Below are positions 24,748-32,229 of a DNA stretch of 48,849 nt, piece after piece. A program made the translations under genes and the position numbers. This stretch comes from Candidatus Methanomethylophilus sp. UBA78 (GTDB lineage: Archaea > Thermoplasmatota > Thermoplasmata > Methanomassiliicoccales > Methanomethylophilaceae): the NCBI GenBank assembly GCA_002503545.1, contig DARY01000033.1, positions 1-48,849 on the forward strand, read 5' to 3'. The notes beneath the pieces are model-generated. The model was not told the DNA's origin. It searched no databases and was given only the letters and a program-made list of their open reading frames with translations. Numbering within the stretch: the first letter of the stretch is position 1; the number at the start of each line of letters is the position of its first letter.

Positions 24748-25611
24748 TCATGCGTCCCTCGACGGGGAGGCGTACGCCTCGGCACGTATGGCGGCGACCC
24801 TCTCCGCGACATCCCCGTCCGTCATGCCGACGGTCGGGAAGTAGACCGGGAGGTCGTATGCGGACTGGTCGAAGCCCTCCACCTCCTTCACGGAGAACCC
24901 CTTCACGATGCCCAGGGCCCTGTCCGGGATCTTCCCGTCCTCGACGGTCCTGAGGTTCGGGTCGTATTCGGAGAGGATGTCCAGACCGTAATCCCCGTCC
25001 ACGAAGACCTTGCAGCCCCTCTTCATCATGAGCCAGGCGGAAAGGAGGCCTCTGTCGTCCCTCACCTCCGCCACCACCCTCCCCTGCGTACCGAGGGGAA
25101 GGCCGGCGTGGCTGTAGATGTACTCCTGGAAGTAGTAAGTCTGCTTCGGCCTCACCTCCACCCAGAAGGTTATGTCCGGATTCGAGAGGTCCACCTTCGG
25201 GTCCTTGTCGAGGTTGGCGTTCCATATGGCGTCGCCGACCATCCTGGCTATGTCCATGGAGGTGAACGGCTGGCTGCCTTCGCGTCTGGCCTTCACGGCG
25301 TAGGTCTTCCCCCGGACCATGCGGCTCCTGGAGAACTCCGCCACGGCGGAGCATATGCTCCCGGCATCCGAGGGGCAGGTCTCGGCCACGGACATGGAGG
25401 CGACCCCGAAGACCTTCCTGACGGAGCGGATCGCTTTGCCGATGTCGGACGTCTGGATGTAGAAACGGGCCTCGCCCTTAGTGACGAGCGCCTCCACCAT
25501 GTCGTGCTCCAGCATCTGCATCAGGTTGTCCTTCATGCGGTTCTCCCATCTTATCCTGACGGCCGTTCCCTTTAGGCCTATCTCCGAGTACCTGATCAAC
25601 AAGACTGCCAT
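24748..25611 (-). CDS. ThiI-like THUMP protein lacking the PP-loop
   Basis: 287-residue protein resembling the tRNA 4-thiouridine synthase ThiI. The N-terminal ferredoxin-like region (LIRYSEIGLKGTAVR) and the THUMP domain (about 60-165, including YAVKARREGSQPFTSMDIARMVG) are well kept, as are PLGTQGRVV and AWLMMKRGC. Between these two, where ThiI has the ATP-binding SGGIDS loop, this protein has EVRDDRGLLS, and the rest of the ATPase domain is short and divergent. It therefore cannot adenylate tRNA in the known way. It may be a tRNA-binding partner, a regulatory paralogue or a decaying copy. The reading frame is intact, with normal codon use, which argues for selection. No rhodanese domain. 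Confidence 0.75.
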   Translation of the reverse strand: MAVLLIRYSEIGLKGTAVRIRWENRMKDNLMQMLEHDMVEALVTKGEARFYIQTSDIGKAIRSVRKVFGVASMSVAETCPSDAGSICSAVAEFSRSRMVRGKTYAVKARREGSQPFTSMDIARMVGDAIWNANLDKDPKVDLSNPDITFWVEVRPKQTYYFQEYIYSHAGLPLGTQGRVVAEVRDDRGLLSAWLMMKRGCKVFVDGDYGLDILSEYDPNLRTVEDGKIPDRALGIVKGFSVKEVEGFDQSAYDLPVYFPTVGMTDGDVAERVAAIRAEAYASPSRDA

Positions 25612-25852
25612 TGAATCGACTCCCCGAACCTGTCCGCCGTGTGCGATTGCGCCCAGCGTATACCGTTCCCCAGAGACGTACTGTTCTTAATATGTTGCAT
25701 TGGGCGGTACTGTGCTCGGTGGCCCTTGTGAACTTGTGCGGAAATCAAAGGACGTTTTCACGGGTCCGTTTCGATACTTGACATAGGACGGGCGACCGTC
25801 GGATCGAACCCGGAACATCAATTATATTAACGGCACGCGCATGAAAGGAACG

Positions 25853-26677
25853 ATGGAACCGTTTCTTCTGCTCACACTGCTCCTCATAGCCGTAGGGGCC
25901 GGTGTGATCGGTGCGCTTTTCGGACTGGGCGGCGGCATAATATTCATCCCCGTGCTGACGATACTGTACGGATTGGACGCCACCTCGGCCACCGCGGCGA
26001 GTCTGGTGGGGATCGTCGCCACGTCCACCGGGTCCGCATCCGGATACGTCAGGAAGGGGCTGTCCAACATACGTCTCGGGATGATGCTGGAGATCACCAC
26101 CTGCATAGGGGCCATAATCGGTGCGGCCGCGGCCATGTACCTGGACAACACCGTCCTTCTGGTCATATTCTCCTGCGTGATGCTGTACAGCGGTTTCAAG
26201 ATGGCCGTCTCCCCGGAAAGGACTATCACGGAGCGGGGGGAGAACACATCCATGACCTTCGCATACGACGACCCCCTGAAGGACCCCCCGAAACAGGAGT
26301 ACACCGTGAAGAACATCGGGAGCGGCATGGCCCTCTGCACCGTCGCAGGAGTCGTATCGTCCATGACCGGCGTCGGGGGAGGGGCCATAAAAGTCCCCCT
26401 GATGAACCTGCACATGCATGTGCCAGTAAAGGTGGCGAGCGCCACCAGCAGCTACATGATAGGCATCACCGCGTTCTCCGGTGCCGTCATCTACCTCATC
26501 CACGGGAGCGTGATCCCCGACGTCGCCGCCGCGGTGGCCGTGGGTGCGTACGTGGGTGCGCTGATAGGCACGAGGATATCCTCCAGGATCGATTCTGGGT
26601 CCCTCAAGAAGTACATGTCCGTCGTCTTCTTCGCCATAGCCGTCATCATGTTCTGCAAGGCGGGAGGGATACTTTGA
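25853..26677 (+). CDS. TauE/SafE family membrane transporter
   Basis: 274-residue membrane protein of the sulfite/organosulfonate exporter-like family. Two halves each contain glycine-rich signature segments (GALFGLGGGIIFIPVL at the N-terminus; MTGVGGGAIKVPLMN in the middle), with about eight hydrophobic spans. A hydrophilic cytosolic loop of about 45 residues separates the halves. The ATG at 25853 is preferred to the one at 25841 because the TATA box (ATTATATTAA, 25821-25830) is about 26 bases upstream of it. A DUF1634 gene overlaps its end, the usual partner. Substrate unknown, perhaps a sulfur anion. Confidence 0.85.
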   Translation: MEPFLLLTLLLIAVGAGVIGALFGLGGGIIFIPVLTILYGLDATSATAASLVGIVATSTGSASGYVRKGLSNIRLGMMLEITTCIGAIIGAAAAMYLDNTVLLVIFSCVMLYSGFKMAVSPERTITERGENTSMTFAYDDPLKDPPKQEYTVKNIGSGMALCTVAGVVSSMTGVGGGAIKVPLMNLHMHVPVKVASATSSYMIGITAFSGAVIYLIHGSVIPDVAAAVAVGAYVGALIGTRISSRIDSGSLKKYMSVVFFAIAVIMFCKAGGIL

Positions 26678-26952
26678 GCGACCGCCTCGGCAGGCAGACC
26701 TCCCTCATCCTCAGAGCCGGGACCGTCCTCGGGATAGGGATCATGGCGCTGGGTCTCTTCATGACCGCGTTCGGCTTCCCGGAGGACGTTCTGAACGTCG
26801 GCATATGCGTGCTGGTCCTCACCCCGATGGCCGGAGTCGCCGTCTCCATCAAATGCCTTTGGCAGGAGGGCGACAGGAGATGGACGGGTGTGGCCCTGGT
26901 GCTTGTCGCGGCCATAGCCGTCGGCATGGCGCTTACGTTCTTCGGCCTCTGA
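26674..26952 (+). CDS. DUF1634 small membrane protein
   Basis: 92 residues with three hydrophobic helices (LRAGTVLGIGIMALGLF, VGICVLVLTPMAGVAV, VALVLVAAIAVGMALTFFG). The DUF1634 family is typically encoded beside TauE-like transporters, as here. The start codon is TTG at 26674, overlapping the TauE stop (TTGA), so translation is coupled. It may be an accessory subunit of the transporter. It ends immediately before the converging rarA gene. Confidence 0.75.
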   Translation: MSDRLGRQTSLILRAGTVLGIGIMALGLFMTAFGFPEDVLNVGICVLVLTPMAGVAVSIKCLWQEGDRRWTGVALVLVAAIAVGMALTFFGL

Positions 26953-28302
26953 TCAATGGGGAGGGTCCTTCCTCCTCCCGGCCTTCCAATCCCTCAGGGC
27001 GTCGAGTCTGCGCCTGTAGAACCTCTCATCGCCTTTGGGCCCCGGTTCGTAGTAGCGCCTGTCCTTCAGGGAATCCGGGAGGCACTGCATCCTCGTCACC
27101 CCTTCCGCCGAATCCTCGGCGTATTGGTATCCTCTCCCGTAACCCGCCTCCTTCATCAGACGGGTGGGGGCGTTGCGGATCTGCATGGGAACCGGTTCCG
27201 CGGGATTGTGGTGCACGTCCCACATCGCATGGCCGATCGCCATGGGCACGGCGTTGGTCCTCGGCGCCAGGGAGAGGTATATGGCCGTCTCGGCCAGGAT
27301 CAGGGCGCATTCGCGCTCCCCCAGTTCCTGGCACGCATAGTAGCAGGACGTCGCCATGCGCAGGGCGGTGCTGTCTGCGAGCCCCACCGTCTCGGAGGCG
27401 GCCTCGATCAGCCTTCTGGCTATGTACAGCGGATCCTCCCCTCCCTCCAGCATCCGGGCCAACCAGTACACGGCCGCATCCGGGTCCGAGTTCCTCATCC
27501 CCTCGTGGAACGCCGATATTATGTTGTAATGCTCCTCGCCGTCCCTGTCGTAGAGGACCATGCGTCTGCCCGCGCTTTCCGACAGGATGTCCCCGTCCAC
27601 CTTCACCGTCCCGCCGACCCGGGGGGAGAAGGATACCACCGTCTCCAGGATGTTCAATGCGGTCCTCGCATCGCCGTTGGAATACTCGGCTATGACATGG
27701 AAAACCTGATCTGGCACATCTACATTCTCCCCAGGGAACCCGTCCCTGGCCGCCCTTCCGAGGAGCTCGGCGATGTCCTCCGTCCCCAGAGGGTTGAGTA
27801 CGAACACCTTGCATCTCGAGAGGAGGGCGGAGTTGACCTCGAAGGAGGGGTTCTCGGTGGTGGCCCCTATCAGGGTGACCGTCCCCTCCTCCACGAACGG
27901 GAGGAGCAGATCCTGCTGGGTCTTGCTGAAACGGTGGATCTCGTCCACAAACAGTATGGTCTTCCTGCCGCTGCGCCTCCTTTTGCCGGCGGCCGCCGCG
28001 ATCTCCCTGATCTCCCTGCTGCCGTCGGTCACGGCGGAGAGTTCCACGAATTCGGCGGAGGTCTTTTTCGCGATGATCGAGGCGAGCGTCGTCTTCCCGA
28101 CCCCGGGGGGACCCCATAGTATCATGGACGTCACCCCATCCCGTTCAACCATGTTGCGGAGGATCCTGCCTTCGCCCACCAGGTGCCTCTGGCCAACGAA
28201 ACCGTCCAGGTCCAAGGGGCGCATCCTGTTGGCCAGCGGTCCGCATGCGGCGGCACCTTTCGCGGCGACTGCGTGCGCCGGGGAATCATTCGGGAGGGTC
28301 AT
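26953..28302 (-). CDS. rarA: RarA/MgsA-type AAA+ ATPase, copy 1
   Basis: 449-residue replication-associated recombination ATPase related to clamp loaders. Visible: MRPLDLDGFVGQRHLVGEG, Walker A GPPGVGKTT, Walker B LFVDEIHRF, sensor 1 GATTENPSFE, the Arg-finger SRCKVF, and the C-terminal tetramerisation domain (YWLARMLEGGEDPLYIARRLIE, EPVPMQIRNAPT). The ATG at 28302 was chosen because it overlaps the end of the second, upstream copy by 17 bases, and because residues upstream look non-coding. The two adjacent genes are close paralogues transcribed together. Some proteins of this family protect stalled forks. Confidence 0.92.
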   Translation of the reverse strand: MTLPNDSPAHAVAAKGAAACGPLANRMRPLDLDGFVGQRHLVGEGRILRNMVERDGVTSMILWGPPGVGKTTLASIIAKKTSAEFVELSAVTDGSREIREIAAAAGKRRRSGRKTILFVDEIHRFSKTQQDLLLPFVEEGTVTLIGATTENPSFEVNSALLSRCKVFVLNPLGTEDIAELLGRAARDGFPGENVDVPDQVFHVIAEYSNGDARTALNILETVVSFSPRVGGTVKVDGDILSESAGRRMVLYDRDGEEHYNIISAFHEGMRNSDPDAAVYWLARMLEGGEDPLYIARRLIEAASETVGLADSTALRMATSCYYACQELGERECALILAETAIYLSLAPRTNAVPMAIGHAMWDVHHNPAEPVPMQIRNAPTRLMKEAGYGRGYQYAEDSAEGVTRMQCLPDSLKDRRYYEPGPKGDERFYRRRLDALRDWKAGRRKDPPH

Positions 28303-29638
28303 CCCTCCTCCCCGCCTTCCAGTCGCGGATCGCCTCCAGTCTCTTGCGGTAGTATGCCTCGTTGCCGCGGTCCCCGGGGCTGTAGTAGACCGCATCCTTC
28401 AGGGAATCCGGGAGGCACTGCATCTTCGTAATCTTCTCCTCCGTCCCCTCCGGGTATTGATACCCCTTGCCATAGCCGAGCTGCTCCATGAGTTTCGTCT
28501 CCGCATTGCGCAGCTGCATGGGAACCGGTTCCGCCGGCCTGTTCCTCACGTCGGAAAGAGCCCTGTCTATGGCCACCGCCACCGAGTTCGACCTAGGGGC
28601 CAGGGAGAGGTATATCACCGTCTGTGCGAGTGCGTAACGGCACTCGGGCATCCCCATGTTCCTGCAGGCGAAGAAGGCGGACGTGGCCATCAGCAGAGCG
28701 TTGGGATCGGCCATGCCGACATCGTCGCCGGAGAACTCGATGAGCCTTCTGGCTATGTACAGCGGGTCCTCCCCGCCCTCCAGCATCCGGGCCAGCCAGT
28801 ACACGGCCGCATCCGGGTCTGAGTTCCTCATGGACTTGTGCAGGGCGGATATGATGTTGTAGTGCTCCTCCCCGTCCTTGTCGTACATCAGAGCCTTCCT
28901 GCTTATGCAGTCGGCGACGGCGTCCCTGGAGAGGACCGTACGCCCGCCGGAGGAAGGACTGTCCGCCACGGCAGCCTCCAGCGTGTTTAGGGCCGTTCTG
29001 GCATCCCCGTCGGCGTACTCCGCTATTATGCGCAGGAGGTCGTCTCCGGCAGACACCTCCCTGCCGGGGAACCCCCTGCCCCCGTCGACCGCCCTCCTGA
29101 GAAGCGAGAACACCTCGTCGGCCGACAGCGGCTGAAGGATCAGAACCTTGCATCTCGACAGAAGGGCGGAGTTGATCTCGAAGGACGGATTCTCCGTGGT
29201 CGCACCGATCAGGGTTATGCTTCCCTTCTCCACGTACGGTAGGAAGGCATCCTGCTGCGCCTTGTTGAAACGGTGTATCTCGTCCACGAAGAGGACGGTC
29301 CTCTTCCCGGACTGCCTCCTCTTCTCGGCGGCGGCCATTATCTCCTTCGCCTCCTTGGTTCCGCCCGTCACGGCCGAGAAGCTTACGAACTCGGCCTTGG
29401 TGCGGTTGGCGATTATCCCCGCGAGCGTGGTCTTGCCGACCCCCGGAGGCCCCCAGAATATGATGGACGGGACCTTGTCCTGCTCTATCATGTTGCGCAG
29501 AATCCTGCCTTCCCCCAGTATGTGGCCCTGTCCGACGAAGTCATCAAGGTCCGTAGGCCTCATGCGGCCAGCCAGTGGCATGTTTTCCTCCGTCTTCCCC
29601 CGTTTGGGTTCTTCCCCGAAAAGAGTGGTCTGCGCCAT
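28286..29638 (-). CDS. rarA: RarA/MgsA-type AAA+ ATPase, copy 2
   Basis: 450-residue paralogue of the adjacent gene with the same domain order: MRPTDLDDFVGQGHILGEG, Walker A GPPGVGKTT, Walker B LFVDEIHRF, GATTENPSFE, SRCKVL and a C-terminal YWLARMLEGGEDPLYIARRLIE. It differs mainly in its N-terminal tail (MAQTTLFGEEPKRGKTEE). That tail begins with a possible PCNA-interacting motif (QTTLFGEE resembles QxxLxxF). It is first in the operon and has a CAGGAT-type ribosome site. A mixed oligomer of both products is conceivable, since family members form tetramers. Confidence 0.92.
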   Translation of the reverse strand: MAQTTLFGEEPKRGKTEENMPLAGRMRPTDLDDFVGQGHILGEGRILRNMIEQDKVPSIIFWGPPGVGKTTLAGIIANRTKAEFVSFSAVTGGTKEAKEIMAAAEKRRQSGKRTVLFVDEIHRFNKAQQDAFLPYVEKGSITLIGATTENPSFEINSALLSRCKVLILQPLSADEVFSLLRRAVDGGRGFPGREVSAGDDLLRIIAEYADGDARTALNTLEAAVADSPSSGGRTVLSRDAVADCISRKALMYDKDGEEHYNIISALHKSMRNSDPDAAVYWLARMLEGGEDPLYIARRLIEFSGDDVGMADPNALLMATSAFFACRNMGMPECRYALAQTVIYLSLAPRSNSVAVAIDRALSDVRNRPAEPVPMQLRNAETKLMEQLGYGKGYQYPEGTEEKITKMQCLPDSLKDAVYYSPGDRGNEAYYRKRLEAIRDWKAGRRDDPPE

Positions 29639-29700
29639 CCTGCTTCCCCGTCCGTTCCATAGGCTTACTCGTATTGAACGTTAGCGTCGAACCGCACGAA

Positions 29701-29809
29701 CGCCCCGCTATGCCAACAGGAATGGAATAAGGATCTGGCACTATCGGAACAGGAGAACCCGCGCATAAAACGCAAAATCGCATGACAGTCGAAGACATAT
29801 AGCGGGGCG
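29701..29809. repeat. Perfect 11-bp inverted repeat between rarA and tRNA-Leu
   Basis: CGCCCCGCTAT (29701-29711) and ATAGCGGGGCG (29799-29809) are exact inverse copies 87 bases apart. No gene lies between them. They could close the basal stem of a small RNA or be ends of a tiny inverted-repeat element. Confidence 0.45.
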
Positions 29810-29827
29810 AAGGGGAAGTGGGATAAG

Positions 29828-29914
29828 TGGTGCAGAGGGCGGGATTTGGACCCGTGGACCGCTAAGGATTAGGCCCTGAACCTAACGTCGTTGGCCAGGC
29901 TTGACTACCTCTGC
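29828..29914 (-). tRNA. tRNA-Leu (anticodon CAG) with encoded CCA
   Basis: Class II tRNA on the minus strand: acceptor GCAGAGG/CCTCTGC, anticodon stem TTAGG/CCTAA with loop TTCAGGG (anticodon CAG), long variable arm (TCCTTAGCGGTCC), T-arm with GGTCCAAATCC. The 3' CCA is encoded at 29828-29830. Reads CUG, a frequent codon here. Confidence 0.94.
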
Positions 29915-30002
29915 AGCAAAGACGCTTATCTCTTTTTACTATAAAAATCGAATGGTTAAAAGAGATAATAAAGAATTTTTGAAGGGGCGGGGCCCTGAGG
30001 CC

Positions 30003-30239
30003 TCACTCCTTCATGATCTTCATCCAACCTCCAGACTCGTAGATGGCGAGTTTCCTTATTCCGAGGATCTCTTCGAACTCGTCCCAGGTTATGACATCGA
30101 GCCTGTTGTTCTCCCCTTTCGTGAACTGAATGCCTGAAGTCCCCTTGACTTTTCCGGGCTTGAGTCCCTTTATCTTGGCGAGACTCTTCGCCTTTTCTAT
30201 TGCAATTTTCTGCATTGCCATGTGTATCCCACTTGCCAT
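30003..30239 (-). CDS. Small conserved-looking basic protein, function unknown
   Basis: 78 residues, Lys-rich N-terminal half (IAIEKAKSLAKIKGLKPGKVKGTSG) followed by IQFTKGENNRLDVITWDEFEEILGIRKLAIYESGGWMKIMKE. The alternation of strand- and helix-forming segments suggests a small compact fold, possibly nucleic-acid binding. The gene is clearly richer in A and T than its neighbours. The ATG at 30239 fits a TATA region at 30262-30282. An upstream ATG at 30260 would overlap that element and is less likely. Two direct copies of ATGTGCCAG sit just upstream of the TATA region, reading in the gene's direction. No family named. Confidence 0.6.
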   Translation of the reverse strand: MASGIHMAMQKIAIEKAKSLAKIKGLKPGKVKGTSGIQFTKGENNRLDVITWDEFEEILGIRKLAIYESGGWMKIMKE

Positions 30240-30261
30240 ACGGCAGAAAACATTATCCAAA

Positions 30262-30329
30262 TCGTTTATATTTAATATTTATTGCTGGCACATATTTTTC
30301 TTGAACTGAAAAATTGATAACTGGCACAT
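30262..30329 (-). promoter_or_regulatory. AT-rich promoter with two direct ATGTGCCAG copies
   Basis: On the minus strand two ATGTGCCAG 9-mers (30329-30321 and 30293-30285, start points 36 bases apart) precede the TATA-like AATATTAAATATAAACG of the small basic protein gene. They could be activator sites, or simply two members of the dispersed 9-mer set. 30261-30489 otherwise shows only the TATA element (CTTAAACC, about 30461) of the plus-strand gene. Confidence 0.4.
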
Positions 30330-30489
30330 TTTGTCGTAAAACTCGGAGGTCTGGGGAGCATGTACGCCATCGCCGGACCCCGTTATTTTCCGTAGCTTTA
30401 GCGTAGAAGGTAACAGGTATGGTAAGCGGCCCGTTGGAATCTCTTATCCATCCGAAAAACCTTAAACCAAACAGTCTATGGTTACCGCC

Positions 30490-31830
30490 ATGGAATACGG
30501 GGAGAACGGACGCGAATCCTCGATTAACGGATCCGATATGACGCCTGAGAAAGCACAGGCCATAGGTCTGCGCCTAGGATCCATGTTCGAAACCGTGGCG
30601 GTAGGCATCGACACATCCCCGAGCAGCCCCCTCATGCGCAGCGCCCTGGAATCGGGCATAACGGCGGCCGGTGCCGACGTGTTAGATTCCGGCATAGCCT
30701 CAGTCCCCGTGCTGTGCTATGCCTACGGCGGCAGATGCGACTGCATCGTCAGCATAGGCAGCCCCGACAGCTACGGAACGGTAAGCGAGATAACGATTTA
30801 CCGTCCGGACGGCTCGCGCATCCCTGCCGAATCCATTTGGGACGATGCAGAAAACGGAGCCCCGGACCTCCCTCCTTACAACGAGATAGGCTGCATAACC
30901 GCAGACGACACGGCCAACGGAAAATACATACGCGGAATGGCCGGCGAGGACCTCAAAAGCGGAGGGTTCGTCATCCTGGACTGCGGCTGCGGAAGCACCT
31001 CCCTGTGTGCGCCGCACGCCCTCTCCGAGACGGGAGCCGACGTGATAAGCCTGAACGCCCATGTCGGGGACAGAAGGCCTCCCCGCTCACCCGGCATAAG
31101 GAAGGCCGACCTCGCCAACATCTCGGACTTCGTGAACGCCAGCACCGGGAGCATAGGTCTGGCGTACAACGGGGACGGGACGAAGGTCGCCCTCATGGAC
31201 GAAAGCGGCAAATTCGTCACCGGAGAGGAACTGCTGGCACTTATGCTGAAGTACATCAAACCCAAGACAGCGGTGGTGCCTTTCGATTCGCCGGAAGTGG
31301 TGGAGGATGCCTTCTGGGAGCCCGGACTCGACATAAGCATGTGGCCCTCCGGGACGGAGAACCGGAGGATCATAAGGGTGGATAACTCGGTCGAGGCCGT
31401 GGTGGCCGCCGTCAGGGACAACAATGCGGATTTCGCCGGGATGAACGACGGCACCTTCATCTTCCCCCGCAGGTCCCTCTGCCCCGATGCGATATACGCC
31501 TCGGCCGTGATCTCCTGCCTGGCAGGACAGAGGAGCATAAGGAACATCCTGGAGGACCTCCCCCCGTATTACAACATGAGCGCCAAGGTGAAGTTCTCGG
31601 GCAACATGGAGGTCTTCGGAAAGAACTTCATCGAGAGGATCACGGACTACGACATCAAGGAGATCTCCATAGGAGACGGATGGAAGGTCGTCATGAACGA
31701 GGGCATCTACTTCGTAAAACAGGACCCCGACGACCAGAAGGCCCTCAGGATCAATGCGGAGTCCCGCGACAAGGTCTACCTGGTGTCCATGCTGGACCAG
31801 GCGACCGACATAATCAAATCGTGCGGATGA
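30490..31830 (+). CDS. Phosphohexomutase-fold protein with degenerate active site
   Basis: 446 residues from the chosen ATG. The overall layout matches archaeal phosphoglucosamine/phosphomannomutase (four-domain family). Key motifs are altered, numbering from the ATG 4 codons upstream: the TASHNP phosphoserine loop is VSIGSPDS (91-98); the metal site DGDGDR is YNGDGTK (230-236), though followed by a typical VALMDESGKFVTGEELLALML; the sugar loop GGEQSGH is AGMNDGT (320-326) followed by FIFP; and the C-terminal RPSGTEP is NAESRDK. Loss of all four argues for a non-enzymatic role or a changed reaction. The frame is intact and normal in codon use. The start at 30490 suits a TATA box about 26 bases upstream (30461-30468); an ATG at 30478 is too close to it. 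Confidence 0.7.
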   Translation: MEYGENGRESSINGSDMTPEKAQAIGLRLGSMFETVAVGIDTSPSSPLMRSALESGITAAGADVLDSGIASVPVLCYAYGGRCDCIVSIGSPDSYGTVSEITIYRPDGSRIPAESIWDDAENGAPDLPPYNEIGCITADDTANGKYIRGMAGEDLKSGGFVILDCGCGSTSLCAPHALSETGADVISLNAHVGDRRPPRSPGIRKADLANISDFVNASTGSIGLAYNGDGTKVALMDESGKFVTGEELLALMLKYIKPKTAVVPFDSPEVVEDAFWEPGLDISMWPSGTENRRIIRVDNSVEAVVAAVRDNNADFAGMNDGTFIFPRRSLCPDAIYASAVISCLAGQRSIRNILEDLPPYYNMSAKVKFSGNMEVFGKNFIERITDYDIKEISIGDGWKVVMNEGIYFVKQDPDDQKALRINAESRDKVYLVSMLDQATDIIKSCG

Positions 31831-32229
31831 TCACATCTCGACCCTGGTGCCGTCCGCGTAGAGCATATCCAGATGGATGGGTTCCCCCGCCGAGTTGTAG
31901 GCCCTCCAGCTCCTCCTGTCGTAGGGCTGGCACGTTATGAAGTGGACTCCCCCCGTGCTCCCGAAGAAGTCCCTGTCGTCGTCGGACGCCTCGTTGGAAT
32001 ACCCCGGATGGGAGTGGGCGGAGCCGCTGCGGTGGAAATCCACCGGGTCCATCCAGTCGAATATCATGCTATGGGAATCCCCGAATATGGTCCCCGGAAG
32101 CATCACCAGCTCGTCGATGATGCCCCCGTGCTCCCGGTGGAGGCATATGAATTCGTCCGGGTAGGTGGACCTGGCGGATTCGTTGAACGAATCTATGAAA
32201 TCCACGCTCACCCCCTTTATCCTGGTCAT
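31831..32229 (-). CDS. JAMM/MPN-domain metalloprotease-like protein
   Basis: 132 residues with a complete JAMM motif: candidate Glu at 26 (PDEFICLH), then H72-S-H74, seven residues, S82, two residues, D85 (HSHPGYSNEASDDD). This zinc site is used by desampylases and deubiquitinase-like enzymes to remove ubiquitin-like SAMP proteins. It could also act in sulfur-carrier processing. The ATG overlaps the stop of the IMPase-NAD kinase gene (ATGA), so the two are coupled. It converges with the phosphohexomutase-like gene, directly abutting it. Metal-binding residues are all present, so activity is likely. Confidence 0.85.
   Translation of the reverse strand: MTRIKGVSVDFIDSFNESARSTYPDEFICLHREHGGIIDELVMLPGTIFGDSHSMIFDWMDPVDFHRSGSAHSHPGYSNEASDDDRDFFGSTGGVHFITCQPYDRRSWRAYNSAGEPIHLDMLYADGTRVEM

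Noticed and set aside
28303..28395. Extended N-terminus of RarA copy 1
   Set aside because: The extra 31 residues are Arg/Thr/Gly-rich, not family-like, and lie within the coding sequence of the upstream paralogue.
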